A stretch of DNA of 64,000 nt from Marisediminitalea alba (GTDB lineage: Bacteria; Pseudomonadota; Gammaproteobacteria; Enterobacterales; Alteromonadaceae): NCBI RefSeq assembly GCF_002993365.1, contig NZ_PVNP01000203.1:26226-90225 (forward strand), written 5' to 3'. Both the position numbers and the translations under genes were made by a program. Under the pieces are notes generated by a model that saw only the letters and a program-made list of their open reading frames with translations, did no database searches and was not told the origin of the DNA. This document shows, in pieces, positions 44,756 to 53,296 of this stretch (the stretch's first letter is position 1; each line of letters opens with the position of its first letter).

Positions 44756-46969
44756 ATGATGTTGCGACTTTTTGTATTGTTGTTGTTCTTTTTTTCGATC
44801 AGCACATCTGCCAGACAAGTCGAAGACTATAGTGTTATCCTGGTTAACTCGTTTAATGAGTCTGATTTTGAAGTCAAAATGATGTACCGATTAATGGGGC
44901 AGGTGTCTGCGACGGAGAATATCCTGGTGTTAACGGTACCGGCCTATTACGCCGATTCCGTTGAAGATTTTGGACCTGACGTCAGAAAAACCATTCTCGA
45001 TAACTTTAACTATCAATTACAAAACCTCCTTAGTGATAAACATAACGCGAGCTTTTCCAGACTGATAGCAATTGGTCGCCATGCCAGTGTATTTGTGGAT
45101 ACCAACCCGAGCATCCTACCCAATGCAGAACGCTTTTTTTTACACATTGACTGGAATCCCAGATCGGGCACGCTGGTGCGCTCAGATTATGAGCCTGAGT
45201 TATCTTACTCACAGATATTAGCGGCGCTGCCCGATACTACCGAAATATTACTAGTACATGGCAATATTGGCCTGGAGCAGGATAATGGTCTGGTGCATAA
45301 TTTCGAATCCAAGGTGCCTGCCGGGATTAAGCTAAGCTACTTCAATCCCAGAAAAAACCCAAAGCAAACGCTGACTGCATTACACAATAGCGAAGCAGGT
45401 ACGCCGATTATATACATCAACTATAAATTTCATGAACGTAACTGGGAGACAGTACATAACTGGTTAACCACGCAAACCAGGAATCCTGTGTTTACCATAT
45501 TTGCTCATAATGTGAGCCGTTATGCCGGTGGCGCTGTCGTGGTACCGGAAAGAATTGCCGATGCCGCCATTGCCCTGGCTGCCGGTAAGCAGTTGCCTGT
45601 TCATCAAAATAATGTGGTCAGCCAGCAATTCAACGCACAGCAGCTGGACCGTTGGGATATTGATGCAGATGCGTTGCCGCCTGGCGCTGAACTGGTGAAT
45701 GAAGAACCCTCGGTTTACTCCTTAGAGGTGGTACTAGTTATTGTGAGTTTTTTTCTGGTCGTTATCATTGTTATGACCATATTCATGCTGTATCGCGCCC
45801 ACTTACATAATAAAAATATGGTAAAAGCTTTAGTGGATGCTGACAGCGCCAACCGTTCTAAGAGCGAGTTTCTGGCTAATATGAGCCACGAAATCCGAAC
45901 GCCGATGAATGGTGTTCTGGGCACTCTGCAGGTGCTGGAGCGTGCAGATTTAGCCAGCCAAACCAAAGAACGGGTCAGCAAAGCATTATTTTCAGCTAAA
46001 CACCTGTTAACCATCATCAATGACATACTCGACTACTCCAAAATTGAGGCCAATAAACTCGAACTCGAGGAACAACCATTTTCACTGCTGGAAATTACCG
46101 AGTCTGCCGTGTCGGATCTTCAAGCACTGGCACAGAGCAAAGAACTGAAGCTGGAGGTGGAGGTTGAGAGCTCCTTCCAGGATGGCTGGCTGGGCGATTC
46201 GGTTAGGGTTAAGCAAATCATTGTTAACCTGGTATCTAATGCGGTGAAATTTACCGAGTCGGGTTCGGTAATCATCAGGTTAAGCCTTGCCCCCGTCAGT
46301 AACCAACAAGAACAAATTGTAATAGAAGTAACCGATACAGGTATCGGCATGAGTAAAACGATGCAGGGTAAGATTTTTGAGCGCTTCTCTCAGGCCGATG
46401 CATCCAGCACACGTAAGGTTGGTGGTACCGGCCTTGGTATGGCTATCACCCATGGTCTGGTAGCCATAATGGATGGACGACTCAGCCTAAAAAGCGCCGA
46501 ACAGCAGGGCACCCGGATAACGGTGGAACTGCCATTACCGCAGACCGACCTGGCCAGGGAAGCCGAATTACCTTCAAGCCTGACGGTACCCGACTTTACC
46601 GGCAAATACGTGTTAATAGCAGAAGACAATATGATTAATCAGACCGTCATTGAGTCTATGCTGGAGTCGACCAATGTGAGCTTTGATATTGTAGAAAATG
46701 GTCAGTTGGCGCTGGATACTGTTAACAGCAAGAAGGGCAGTTATGATGTGGTGCTGATGGATATTCAAATGCCGGTGATGGATGGTGTTCAGGCATGCAA
46801 GGAAATTAAAGCGCAATTCCCGAATCTGCCCGTCATCGCGCTAACGGCAGATGTAATGGCTGATGAAGTGCGAAAATACCTGCAACTGGGGTTCGATGAG
46901 CATATTGGTAAACCTATTGATATGAACCATTTGTATAGCGTTTTGGCCACAATTTTCAGAAGCCACTGA
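44756..46969 (+). CDS. Hybrid sensor histidine kinase with a periplasmic ABC-substrate-binding-like sensor
   Basis: A 737-residue membrane sensor. A signal/membrane helix (about residues 1-20) is followed by a periplasmic region to residue 318 resembling ABC substrate-binding proteins (EDYSVILVNSFNESDFE, TPIIYINYKFHERNWE). The membrane helix VVLVIVSFFLVVIIVMTIFML precedes the kinase. The phosphoacceptor is His378 in ANMSHEIRTPMNG, the HATPase domain has NLVSNAVKF, DTGIGM and GGTGLGM, and the C-terminal receiver has Asp669 in VLMDIQMPVMDG. No HPT domain is present, so the phosphate should pass to another protein. No response-regulator gene is nearby. Confidence 0.92.
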   Translation: MMLRLFVLLLFFFSISTSARQVEDYSVILVNSFNESDFEVKMMYRLMGQVSATENILVLTVPAYYADSVEDFGPDVRKTILDNFNYQLQNLLSDKHNASFSRLIAIGRHASVFVDTNPSILPNAERFFLHIDWNPRSGTLVRSDYEPELSYSQILAALPDTTEILLVHGNIGLEQDNGLVHNFESKVPAGIKLSYFNPRKNPKQTLTALHNSEAGTPIIYINYKFHERNWETVHNWLTTQTRNPVFTIFAHNVSRYAGGAVVVPERIADAAIALAAGKQLPVHQNNVVSQQFNAQQLDRWDIDADALPPGAELVNEEPSVYSLEVVLVIVSFFLVVIIVMTIFMLYRAHLHNKNMVKALVDADSANRSKSEFLANMSHEIRTPMNGVLGTLQVLERADLASQTKERVSKALFSAKHLLTIINDILDYSKIEANKLELEEQPFSLLEITESAVSDLQALAQSKELKLEVEVESSFQDGWLGDSVRVKQIIVNLVSNAVKFTESGSVIIRLSLAPVSNQQEQIVIEVTDTGIGMSKTMQGKIFERFSQADASSTRKVGGTGLGMAITHGLVAIMDGRLSLKSAEQQGTRITVELPLPQTDLAREAELPSSLTVPDFTGKYVLIAEDNMINQTVIESMLESTNVSFDIVENGQLALDTVNSKKGSYDVVLMDIQMPVMDGVQACKEIKAQFPNLPVIALTADVMADEVRKYLQLGFDEHIGKPIDMNHLYSVLATIFRSH

Positions 46970-47064
46970 CGGCCTCTGGTGTGTGACGCTTTGCCCTTCG
47001 GAGGTGATACAGATGAGCTTTTCATGCGTAGAAGGCAATAAGCCAAGCAAAGCAGGTAAAGCCA

Positions 47065-47427
47065 ATGCATAAGAACAACAACAATGAAATCGTCACGCTA
47101 TTTACTTACCGTTATCTACTCAACGAACCGCAGCCGCCACATGATTTTAAGCAGGATATTGAGGATCTCAGAGTTTTTCCGGAACGTCTGGAAATTAGCC
47201 ATGTTGATGAATGGCGTAGCTATATCCGGCGTTACATTAACCGTAAAAAACTTAGCGATGCAGAGCTGGAAACGCTTACAAAACGCCTCGATATTCCCGA
47301 AATTTCTGAGGAGTTTCAGTATCTAAAGTCGATATTAATTACCGCCCTTAAAATAAATGACAGCCCGGAAATCAAAGTTATCAACACGCCGCTAAAAGCT
47401 TACCTTAATAAACTAATCAAGATGTAA
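47065..47427 (+). CDS. Hypothetical protein
   Basis: A 120-residue charged, mostly helical protein with no recognised family. It begins MHKNNNNEIVTLFTYRYLLN and has basic and acidic helices, including RSYIRRYINRKKLSDAELETL. A Shine-Dalgarno-like CAGGTAAAG precedes the ATG. It has no signal peptide or membrane helix. It sits 95 bases after the hybrid kinase and converges with a phosphoribosyltransferase gene (10-base gap). The coding assignment is likely from length and start; the function is unknown. Confidence 0.6.
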   Translation: MHKNNNNEIVTLFTYRYLLNEPQPPHDFKQDIEDLRVFPERLEISHVDEWRSYIRRYINRKKLSDAELETLTKRLDIPEISEEFQYLKSILITALKINDSPEIKVINTPLKAYLNKLIKM

Positions 47428-47437
47428 TATCAGATAG

Positions 47438-48004
47438 TCAGGTTCGTAAATAGGGCGCTACATAAGGCTTATTGGCTGCGATCTCTTCATGACTCAGCCC
47501 TTTTAATTCGTAGGGGAATACCAACCAGTCTGAGGTTTCATGCAGGCAAAAGTCGGGCTTGAGGGTAGTGCGGTTATATCCACTTCGCTGATAAAGGGTG
47601 GCTATTCGGACTTTTTCGGGCATGTTTCGTTTGAGCTTGGTACTTAAGCGATTAATCACCGCAGTGATGTTATGGCCCGAACTGAACACGTCATCAACAA
47701 TCAGCAAGCCGTCATCAATATTCAGATTTTCAATAAGGTACTGGGTTCCATGCACTCGTATGCGCTCAGGCGTTTCTACCATATTCTGGTATTCGGGCAA
47801 TCCTGGATAAGAGGTTCTTAACGCTATATGGTCCGTTTGTACGCCCAGCGTTTGCAGGCACTCCTGCACGTAAATGCCTACAGCGCTGCCGCCGCGCCAC
47901 AAGCCCACAATAAAGGTAGGCCGAAAACCACTTTCAAAAATCTGAACCCCTAAACGAAAAGAATCTTCAATAATCTGTTGTTCTTCAAGATAACGCTTTT
48001 CCAC
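47438..48004 (-). CDS. Type I phosphoribosyltransferase, paralogue A
   Basis: A 188-residue protein of the phosphoribosyltransferase fold. The PRPP loop is DDGLLIVDDVFSSGHNITAV, and an N-terminal FIVGLWRGGSAVGIYVQE segment supplies the second loop. The GTG at 48004 has GGAG 7 bases upstream and gives MEKRYLEEQQIIEDSFRLG, which aligns with the neighbouring paralogue and the same length; an ORF extension to 48025 is unlikely. It is divergent from its paralogue, with about 88 bases between starts. The base specificity is unknown; a purine or related substrate is possible. Confidence 0.85.
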   Translation of the reverse strand: MEKRYLEEQQIIEDSFRLGVQIFESGFRPTFIVGLWRGGSAVGIYVQECLQTLGVQTDHIALRTSYPGLPEYQNMVETPERIRVHGTQYLIENLNIDDGLLIVDDVFSSGHNITAVINRLSTKLKRNMPEKVRIATLYQRSGYNRTTLKPDFCLHETSDWLVFPYELKGLSHEEIAANKPYVAPYLRT

Positions 48005-48092
48005 CGAGCATCTCCAGTGTGACACAATGCCATGTTAAGGCTACCATAGCACTTGACTGGCCGGTTAGTTAATACCTTTTACAGGACAAGCA

Positions 48093-48659
48093 ATGAAAAG
48101 CAAAACATATTTAAATGCCCAGGGGTTGCTGGATGATTCATTTAAACTGGCAGCTCAGGTCTATGATTCAGGGTTTGAGCCGACTTTTATTATTGCTGTG
48201 TGGCGTGGCGGCGCCCCCATTGGCATAGCGGTGCAGGAATATCTGGCGTTTCATGGCATCGAAACCGATAACATTGCTATTCGAACGTCTTCCTATCAGG
48301 GTATTGATGATCAGGCCAAAGAAGTCAAAGTACATGGCTTAAACTACTTGGTTAAGAATATTCAGCATCAGGACAAGCTGTTAATAGTTGATGACGTGTT
48401 TGATAGCGGCCGTTCCGTGCAAGCCATCATTAATAAACTGACTGATTTGTGCCGCCTTAATACGCCGGAGGATATTCGTGTAGCTGTGCCATATTACAAG
48501 CCACAGCGTAATCAAACCGAACTGGTGCCAGATTATTATCTCTATGAAACAGAAGCCTGGCTTAAGTACCCGCATTCATTAGAGGGGCTCAGTGCTCAGG
48601 AGATTAAGGAAAACCGCCCTGAGTTGTATGAAATTCTGAAAGTACATCTTCAGCAATAA
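48093..48659 (+). CDS. Type I phosphoribosyltransferase, paralogue B
   Basis: A 188-residue phosphoribosyltransferase, paralogous to the gene on the opposite strand: SFKLAAQVYDSGFEPTFIIA versus SFRLGVQIFESGFRPTFIVG, and DKLLIVDDVFDSGRSVQAI with the PRPP-loop Asp-Asp. The two proteins differ in the flexible loop after LRTS/IRTS (YPGLPEYQNMV versus SYQGIDDQAKEV) and in the C-terminal hood, so specificity may differ. The pair shares one promoter region. It is likely a diverged duplication; partners are unknown. Confidence 0.85.
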   Translation: MKSKTYLNAQGLLDDSFKLAAQVYDSGFEPTFIIAVWRGGAPIGIAVQEYLAFHGIETDNIAIRTSSYQGIDDQAKEVKVHGLNYLVKNIQHQDKLLIVDDVFDSGRSVQAIINKLTDLCRLNTPEDIRVAVPYYKPQRNQTELVPDYYLYETEAWLKYPHSLEGLSAQEIKENRPELYEILKVHLQQ

Positions 48660-48828
48660 TGCTGTTAAACGTTAGCTAAAATTCATGTTTTTTTGCCCCC
48701 TCAGCTCTACCGTCTTAGAATCGCTTTTTATACGGAATTTCGGCAATGCGCAAAATAACAATAGGCTCTTTGGTTTAATGGCAAATCAATGAAATCCGCT
48801 CTTATGTTTAGGGTAAACATTCTGAGAA

Positions 48829-49620
48829 TCACTGCTTTTTGGAATTTTGTACTGTATACAATGCGATATCAAATGCCCTGGCAAACTCATAAGCAAAAGG
48901 GTATTTACCGGATTCTATCGCCTTAAAGGAAAAGCCTAAATGTACGGAGTTAGACGAAACGTCAGTAACAACCTTGGGAATGTATTCAGTTTTGTCGGTT
49001 TCATTGGCAATCGTCATTTCTACATAGGCTTTTTCAGTGAGTGAGCAATCGGCATTGCTACTTTTTAACATCTTATAAGCAGTTGAAATAGAGGGGACCT
49101 CTAAAAAGTTGATGAGCTGTGTATTGCGCTTATTTCTTATATCGAAATCAAGCCAGCCATCGTAGCCTGCAATATTTAATACTAACAAGCCGGCAAAACT
49201 GTCTGGCCATAAAACTGGAGTAGCAAGCTGCACATCTGGTCGACATATAACAACTACTTGCTCTGATAAAAGTGGCTGTGAATAAGGGTAGATCCACGGA
49301 CGGTGCGGGCCGGAGTAATACGTGCCAACAATTCCCAGTGTTTCGCCATCTCTCACCTTACGAAGCCCGTCTTGCCAGCTCATAGGTTGAAGCTGGATAT
49401 CATAATGAGGAAGTGCCTCATCCACTTTTTTAATCAAATCAACAGTAATACCCGATAATTTGCCACTTTCCATATAACTATACGGCTTATAATTGCTATC
49501 AGTAATTAACGTAACCTTAACTGGCTTATTGTCGGCATGAACAGTAAGTGGCATAAAAAGTGACAACGCTACTATTTTAAGTAAATGTAATCCGCTTTTA
49601 TTTACAGGGTTTAATTTCAT
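48829..49620 (-). CDS. Family 3 periplasmic solute-binding protein
   Basis: A 263-residue exported binding protein. A signal peptide covers about residues 8-29 (cleavage after VHA). The fold is the classical family 3 type: VTLITDSNYKPYSYMESGKL, LSGITVDLIKKVDEAL and MSWQDGLRKVRDGE. Ligands of such proteins are usually amino acids; the specific one is unknown. No permease or ATPase gene lies adjacent. It is divergent from the two overlapping solute-binding-like genes. It is closer to canonical members than those genes and lacks the RGLLG motif. Confidence 0.8.
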   Translation of the reverse strand: MKLNPVNKSGLHLLKIVALSLFMPLTVHADNKPVKVTLITDSNYKPYSYMESGKLSGITVDLIKKVDEALPHYDIQLQPMSWQDGLRKVRDGETLGIVGTYYSGPHRPWIYPYSQPLLSEQVVVICRPDVQLATPVLWPDSFAGLLVLNIAGYDGWLDFDIRNKRNTQLINFLEVPSISTAYKMLKSSNADCSLTEKAYVEMTIANETDKTEYIPKVVTDVSSNSVHLGFSFKAIESGKYPFAYEFARAFDIALYTVQNSKKQ

Positions 49621-49723
49621 TTCTTCAGCCTTTTGGATTACTAAAATACTATTGCAAGTAATTTAAAGTGTTTTAATATGTTATACAATTAATAGTCAGC
49701 ATATTACATTATGGACTAGCCCG

Positions 49724-50653
49724 GTGAACTGCATAGATAACCGAAATTCACGAAAAAAGTGGGTGCTTACAGGTTTGATTCGGGCACTACTCCTGGTAAT
49801 AATCAACATGGCGGTTTGCCTGAATGTGTTGTCGGAAGAGCTTAAAGTTCGCGAATTGTATTTGTGGTCAGACAATCTAGAATTCGAAGTCTACAAAGAA
49901 CAGATATCCAACGCGTTGCTTAAAGCAGAATCCCGGTTTGGTAAAATAAAACTGCTACCGGCCAACGCCAGCAGTTATAAGCGAGCGTTTGAACGGCTCC
50001 AGAATGACGAAGCCGGATTTGATGCCATGATTTCCGCGTCAAATTTAGCTCGTGAAGAAGGTCTTATTCCGTTGTATTTCCCCCTTGAGCGCGGATTGTT
50101 AGGCGTCAGACTTTGCCTTATCAGCGAAGCCGCTCAACCGGCTTATTCTTTAGTCAATAAAAATACCGATTTTAAGCACTTATCCTTAAGCATTGTCACT
50201 GACGAAAACTGGCCAGACAGTGAAATTTTGCAGTCAAATAACATTCCCATAGTTGAACTTAATTCCCATGCCGAACGCCTCGACTATACCAGACAAAACC
50301 AAAACGTTTGTTATTCGAGAAGTATTTTTGAGATTCAGTCAGAATTTGCGGAGGCTAAAGATCTCCTTATCGAAGCCGATTTTGTATTGGTGTACCCTCA
50401 GGCGGACATACTGTACTTTCGCAAAAATGCGTCGGCTCTAGTTGAGGCGGTTCAGTTTGGACTTGAACAAGCTTATGCTGACGGCTCATTTCAGGAAATT
50501 TATAATAAATATTTCAGAAAACTGATAGCAGATAATCAACTCTACGAGCGCAAGATATTATTTTTACATAGCCCCTTACTGTCTTCGGATGCGTTGAATA
50601 GTATAAATCAGTATGGGATATTCAGTTTCGTCAATCACCAGAATAAACAATGA
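49724..50653 (+). CDS. Orphan solute-binding-like exported protein, RGLLG type
   Basis: A 309-residue protein with an N-terminal basic stretch and a hydrophobic signal region (LIRALLLVIINMAVCLNVL). The mature part shows FPLERGLLGVRLCLI, ENWPDSEILQSNNIPIVE and VQFGLEQAYADGSFQEIYNK, matching the proteins at 33778 and 50650. The GTG start at 49724 is uncertain, with a weak ribosome site. Its end overlaps the next gene in ATGA, so the two are translated together. Ligand and partner are unknown. Confidence 0.72.
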   Translation: MNCIDNRNSRKKWVLTGLIRALLLVIINMAVCLNVLSEELKVRELYLWSDNLEFEVYKEQISNALLKAESRFGKIKLLPANASSYKRAFERLQNDEAGFDAMISASNLAREEGLIPLYFPLERGLLGVRLCLISEAAQPAYSLVNKNTDFKHLSLSIVTDENWPDSEILQSNNIPIVELNSHAERLDYTRQNQNVCYSRSIFEIQSEFAEAKDLLIEADFVLVYPQADILYFRKNASALVEAVQFGLEQAYADGSFQEIYNKYFRKLIADNQLYERKILFLHSPLLSSDALNSINQYGIFSFVNHQNKQ

Positions 50654-51519
50654 TGCGAAAGATAGTTTTACTTATTCTTATATTTATTGGAATGCGCTCT
50701 GTGTATGGTGCTGATGATATTGTCGTTTGGCACAGAACCTATGAAAAAATCGCGTTAATTGACATTATAGAGATGGCAGCCAAATTAAGTGAACCGGAAT
50801 TCGGACCTTACACAATAAGACCATCGCGGGTTATTGAACAGGGTCGGGCATTTATTAGTTTGGCAGAAGGTGAGCTCCTTAACGTAATGGTTGCAGGCAT
50901 TAGCAGCGAACGTGAAAGGCTGGGCCTACCTATTTATGTTCCATTAGACAGAGGGTTACTCGGATTCAGAGTGTGTTTGCAAAATAAAACCGCCAGGTCG
51001 CTGAAAAAAATAACATCATTAACTGACTTTATGAATAACCGCATTGTTGTTGGAGTGGGGTCGCACTGGCCGGACAGAGAAATACTGGAATACAATGGGC
51101 TAAAGGTTATGCATAGTCCTGTGTACGAACAGTTGTTCCCGATGTTACATAAAGGTCGTTTCGATTGCTTTTTACGAAGCATGCATGAGGTTGATCAGGA
51201 GTTGGTAACCTACCAGGAGTATGAACTCCAGGTAGATAAGTATATATCAATTATCTACCCGCAGGCTGACTTTGCTTTTGTGAGTGTGAATCATCCCAGA
51301 ATTCATAAACGTTTACAGTTGGGGCTAAAAAAAGCGATAGCACAAGGTTTATTTAGTGAGCATTTTGAAAAATATTACGCTGCCACGCTGAAAGAACACA
51401 ATTTATATGGCAGGAAATTAATCATACTAGAAAATCCTGATCTATCGATAGAAGCTTTCGACGCCATTAACGAGTATGGCCTTGCTAGTTTTGCTTTAAA
51501 TGTACCCAAAAGACCGTAG
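50650..51519 (+). CDS. Orphan solute-binding-like exported protein, RGLLG type (second of pair)
   Basis: A 289-residue exported protein with a signal peptide at residues 1-20 (IVLLILIFIGMRSVYGAD). It repeats the family marks VPLDRGLLGFRVCLQ, GSHWPDREILEYNGLKV and LGLKKAIAQGLFSEHFEKYY. The 4-base overlap with the previous gene indicates cotranslation. With no transporter genes nearby, these may be sensory partners of a kinase or cyclase rather than uptake proteins; that is inference. Confidence 0.72.
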   Translation: MMRKIVLLILIFIGMRSVYGADDIVVWHRTYEKIALIDIIEMAAKLSEPEFGPYTIRPSRVIEQGRAFISLAEGELLNVMVAGISSERERLGLPIYVPLDRGLLGFRVCLQNKTARSLKKITSLTDFMNNRIVVGVGSHWPDREILEYNGLKVMHSPVYEQLFPMLHKGRFDCFLRSMHEVDQELVTYQEYELQVDKYISIIYPQADFAFVSVNHPRIHKRLQLGLKKAIAQGLFSEHFEKYYAATLKEHNLYGRKLIILENPDLSIEAFDAINEYGLASFALNVPKRP

Positions 51520-51576
51520 CTGAGAACGGTTAGAATTTAATGTCGCTGATGTCCCTGGTGAAGGGCACTAATTCCG

Positions 51577-51612
51577 GCGATAAACGGGTCTGAGAAAGCC
51601 CCCGTTTATCGC
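51577..51612. other. Strong hairpin between convergent genes
   Basis: GCGATAAACGGG (51577-51588) and CCCGTTTATCGC (51601-51612) are perfect 12-bp inverted arms around a 12-base loop. It lies between the 3' ends of the solute-binding-like gene and hyuB, but no T-tract follows on either strand, so it is not a standard terminator. It could protect mRNA 3' ends or be a relic of a mobile repeat. The TAAACGGG core also occurs in the repeat at 33705-33773. Confidence 0.6.
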
Positions 51613-51646
51613 TCAAAGTCATTAGAGTGAAGTTTACTTACAGTGG

Positions 51647-53296
51647 TTACCAGCCGTAAACCTCAATTGCATAGTCCTTTGAAATATAGCCATTTCGAAT
51701 ATCGTCCTGAAGTGTTTTTCGATTGCGTTTTTTCGGATCGCCGTAGCCTGCGCCATTAGCCGTAATCACTCGTACCGTGTCACCAGCCTGCAAACTGAGC
51801 TCACTTTCCATGGCATGACGGGTGGGGGCCTGTTGGGGACGCAAAATCTCTATCCGGTTTGTCGTACCATCGAATCCACCGTTGAGACCCCAGGGTGGCA
51901 CAACAGAGCGGGTATAAGCGCAGGTTAAGAAGCTATCGTTCGATTTAATACGGTAATCCACAACGATGCCTTTGCCACCACGATACTCGCCAGCTCCGCA
52001 CTCTTCGGGGTTTAGTGCAACCTGATCAACCGCTACGCCATACCGGACTTCGGCAATTTCGGCCGGGCAATTAAAAGTATCACCATGCATGGCCGAGAAT
52101 ACAGCACTAGCGCCGTCGCCCATAGCACTTGCTCCCCATCCCCCCATCTCGGGCTCTACTATCGAATAATGTTGGCCGCTATCAGGGTGTTGCCCTCCTA
52201 AAATGGTGGCACATATTGATGCAAAGTTGCCTGCCGGTAACGCGCCTGGAATTTGCTCAGCCAGGCAACGCCATAATACATCGTTAAGACGGATCATAGT
52301 TTCAAAATAAATGCCGCAGGCACCGGGTGCCTCAACATCATAAATAGAGCCCGGACGAGTAATTACCTCAAGGTTTCTGAACGAACCTCCGTTAGTTACA
52401 TCGCGGTCACCCACCAGCGATAATAGCAGCATTCGACAGGCCAACAGGGTACCATCGCGGGACAAATTCAATGGACCGGGCACCTGAGCAGGTGCCTGGG
52501 TTAAATCAATGGTCAGGTGCTCGTTATTAACGGAAATAGAAACAGCCAGCTGACTGTTGTCGTCCTGTGGTTCAGTCAGTTGATAGGTACCATCAGGCAG
52601 ATTACAAACTGCTGTTCTTGCCTTCGCTTCACCGAAGTCCAGATAGTTGTCTAGCGCAGCAAGAAACAGGGCAACACCAAATTTTTTGGACAGCTCTTGC
52701 AGACGGCGAGTGCCTAGCCGAAGTGCAGCAATCTGGGCCCATAAGTCACCCTGCAAAAAGTCAGGCATACGTGAATTGTGGGTAATAATATCCAGTACGC
52801 TATCAATAGGTTGATCGTCCTGAAATATTTTAATTGCCGGGATACGGATCCCTTCCTGGTATATATCTACGGCATCCGGACTCATTGAACCAGCGGATTT
52901 TCCTGATACATCATTCCAGTGCGCAATATTCGCAGTCCATGCAATTAACTGTTGTTCGGCAAAGACAGGTTTAACAAAGATCACATCATTGAGGTGGGTG
53001 ACGCCACCGAAATAGGGGTCATTCGTCACATAGATATCACCGTCTTTAATGTTTTCAAGGCCGAACTTACCAATGATAACCTGCACCGTTTTATCCAGAG
53101 CTCCAACAAATGCAGGGATCCCTGAGCCTGCACTGGCCAGTTCACCTTCAGCGGTGGTTATTGCTGTCGCCATATCCAGCACCTCATAAATAATTGGGCT
53201 CATGGCGGTTTTAGCTATCATTAAGAACATTTCTTCACTGGTTGCCCGCAGTGAACTTTGAATAATTTCCTGCGTGATCGCATCAATTTTCATCAT
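51647..53296 (-). CDS. hyuB: Hydantoinase B/oxoprolinase family protein
   Basis: The 549-residue beta subunit of an ATP-dependent hydantoinase or oxoprolinase-type enzyme. Family marks are YVTNDPYFGGVTHLNDV, IAHWNDVSGKSAGSMSPDA, PGSIYDVEAPGACGIYFETM and a C-terminal ANGAGYGDPKKRN. It is the last gene of the minus-strand operon and begins by one-base overlap (TAATG) with hyuA, so the subunits are made together. The substrate (hydantoin, 5-oxoproline, or a related lactam or carboxylase substrate) is not decided by sequence alone. Confidence 0.9.
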   Translation of the reverse strand: MMKIDAITQEIIQSSLRATSEEMFLMIAKTAMSPIIYEVLDMATAITTAEGELASAGSGIPAFVGALDKTVQVIIGKFGLENIKDGDIYVTNDPYFGGVTHLNDVIFVKPVFAEQQLIAWTANIAHWNDVSGKSAGSMSPDAVDIYQEGIRIPAIKIFQDDQPIDSVLDIITHNSRMPDFLQGDLWAQIAALRLGTRRLQELSKKFGVALFLAALDNYLDFGEAKARTAVCNLPDGTYQLTEPQDDNSQLAVSISVNNEHLTIDLTQAPAQVPGPLNLSRDGTLLACRMLLLSLVGDRDVTNGGSFRNLEVITRPGSIYDVEAPGACGIYFETMIRLNDVLWRCLAEQIPGALPAGNFASICATILGGQHPDSGQHYSIVEPEMGGWGASAMGDGASAVFSAMHGDTFNCPAEIAEVRYGVAVDQVALNPEECGAGEYRGGKGIVVDYRIKSNDSFLTCAYTRSVVPPWGLNGGFDGTTNRIEILRPQQAPTRHAMESELSLQAGDTVRVITANGAGYGDPKKRNRKTLQDDIRNGYISKDYAIEVYGW

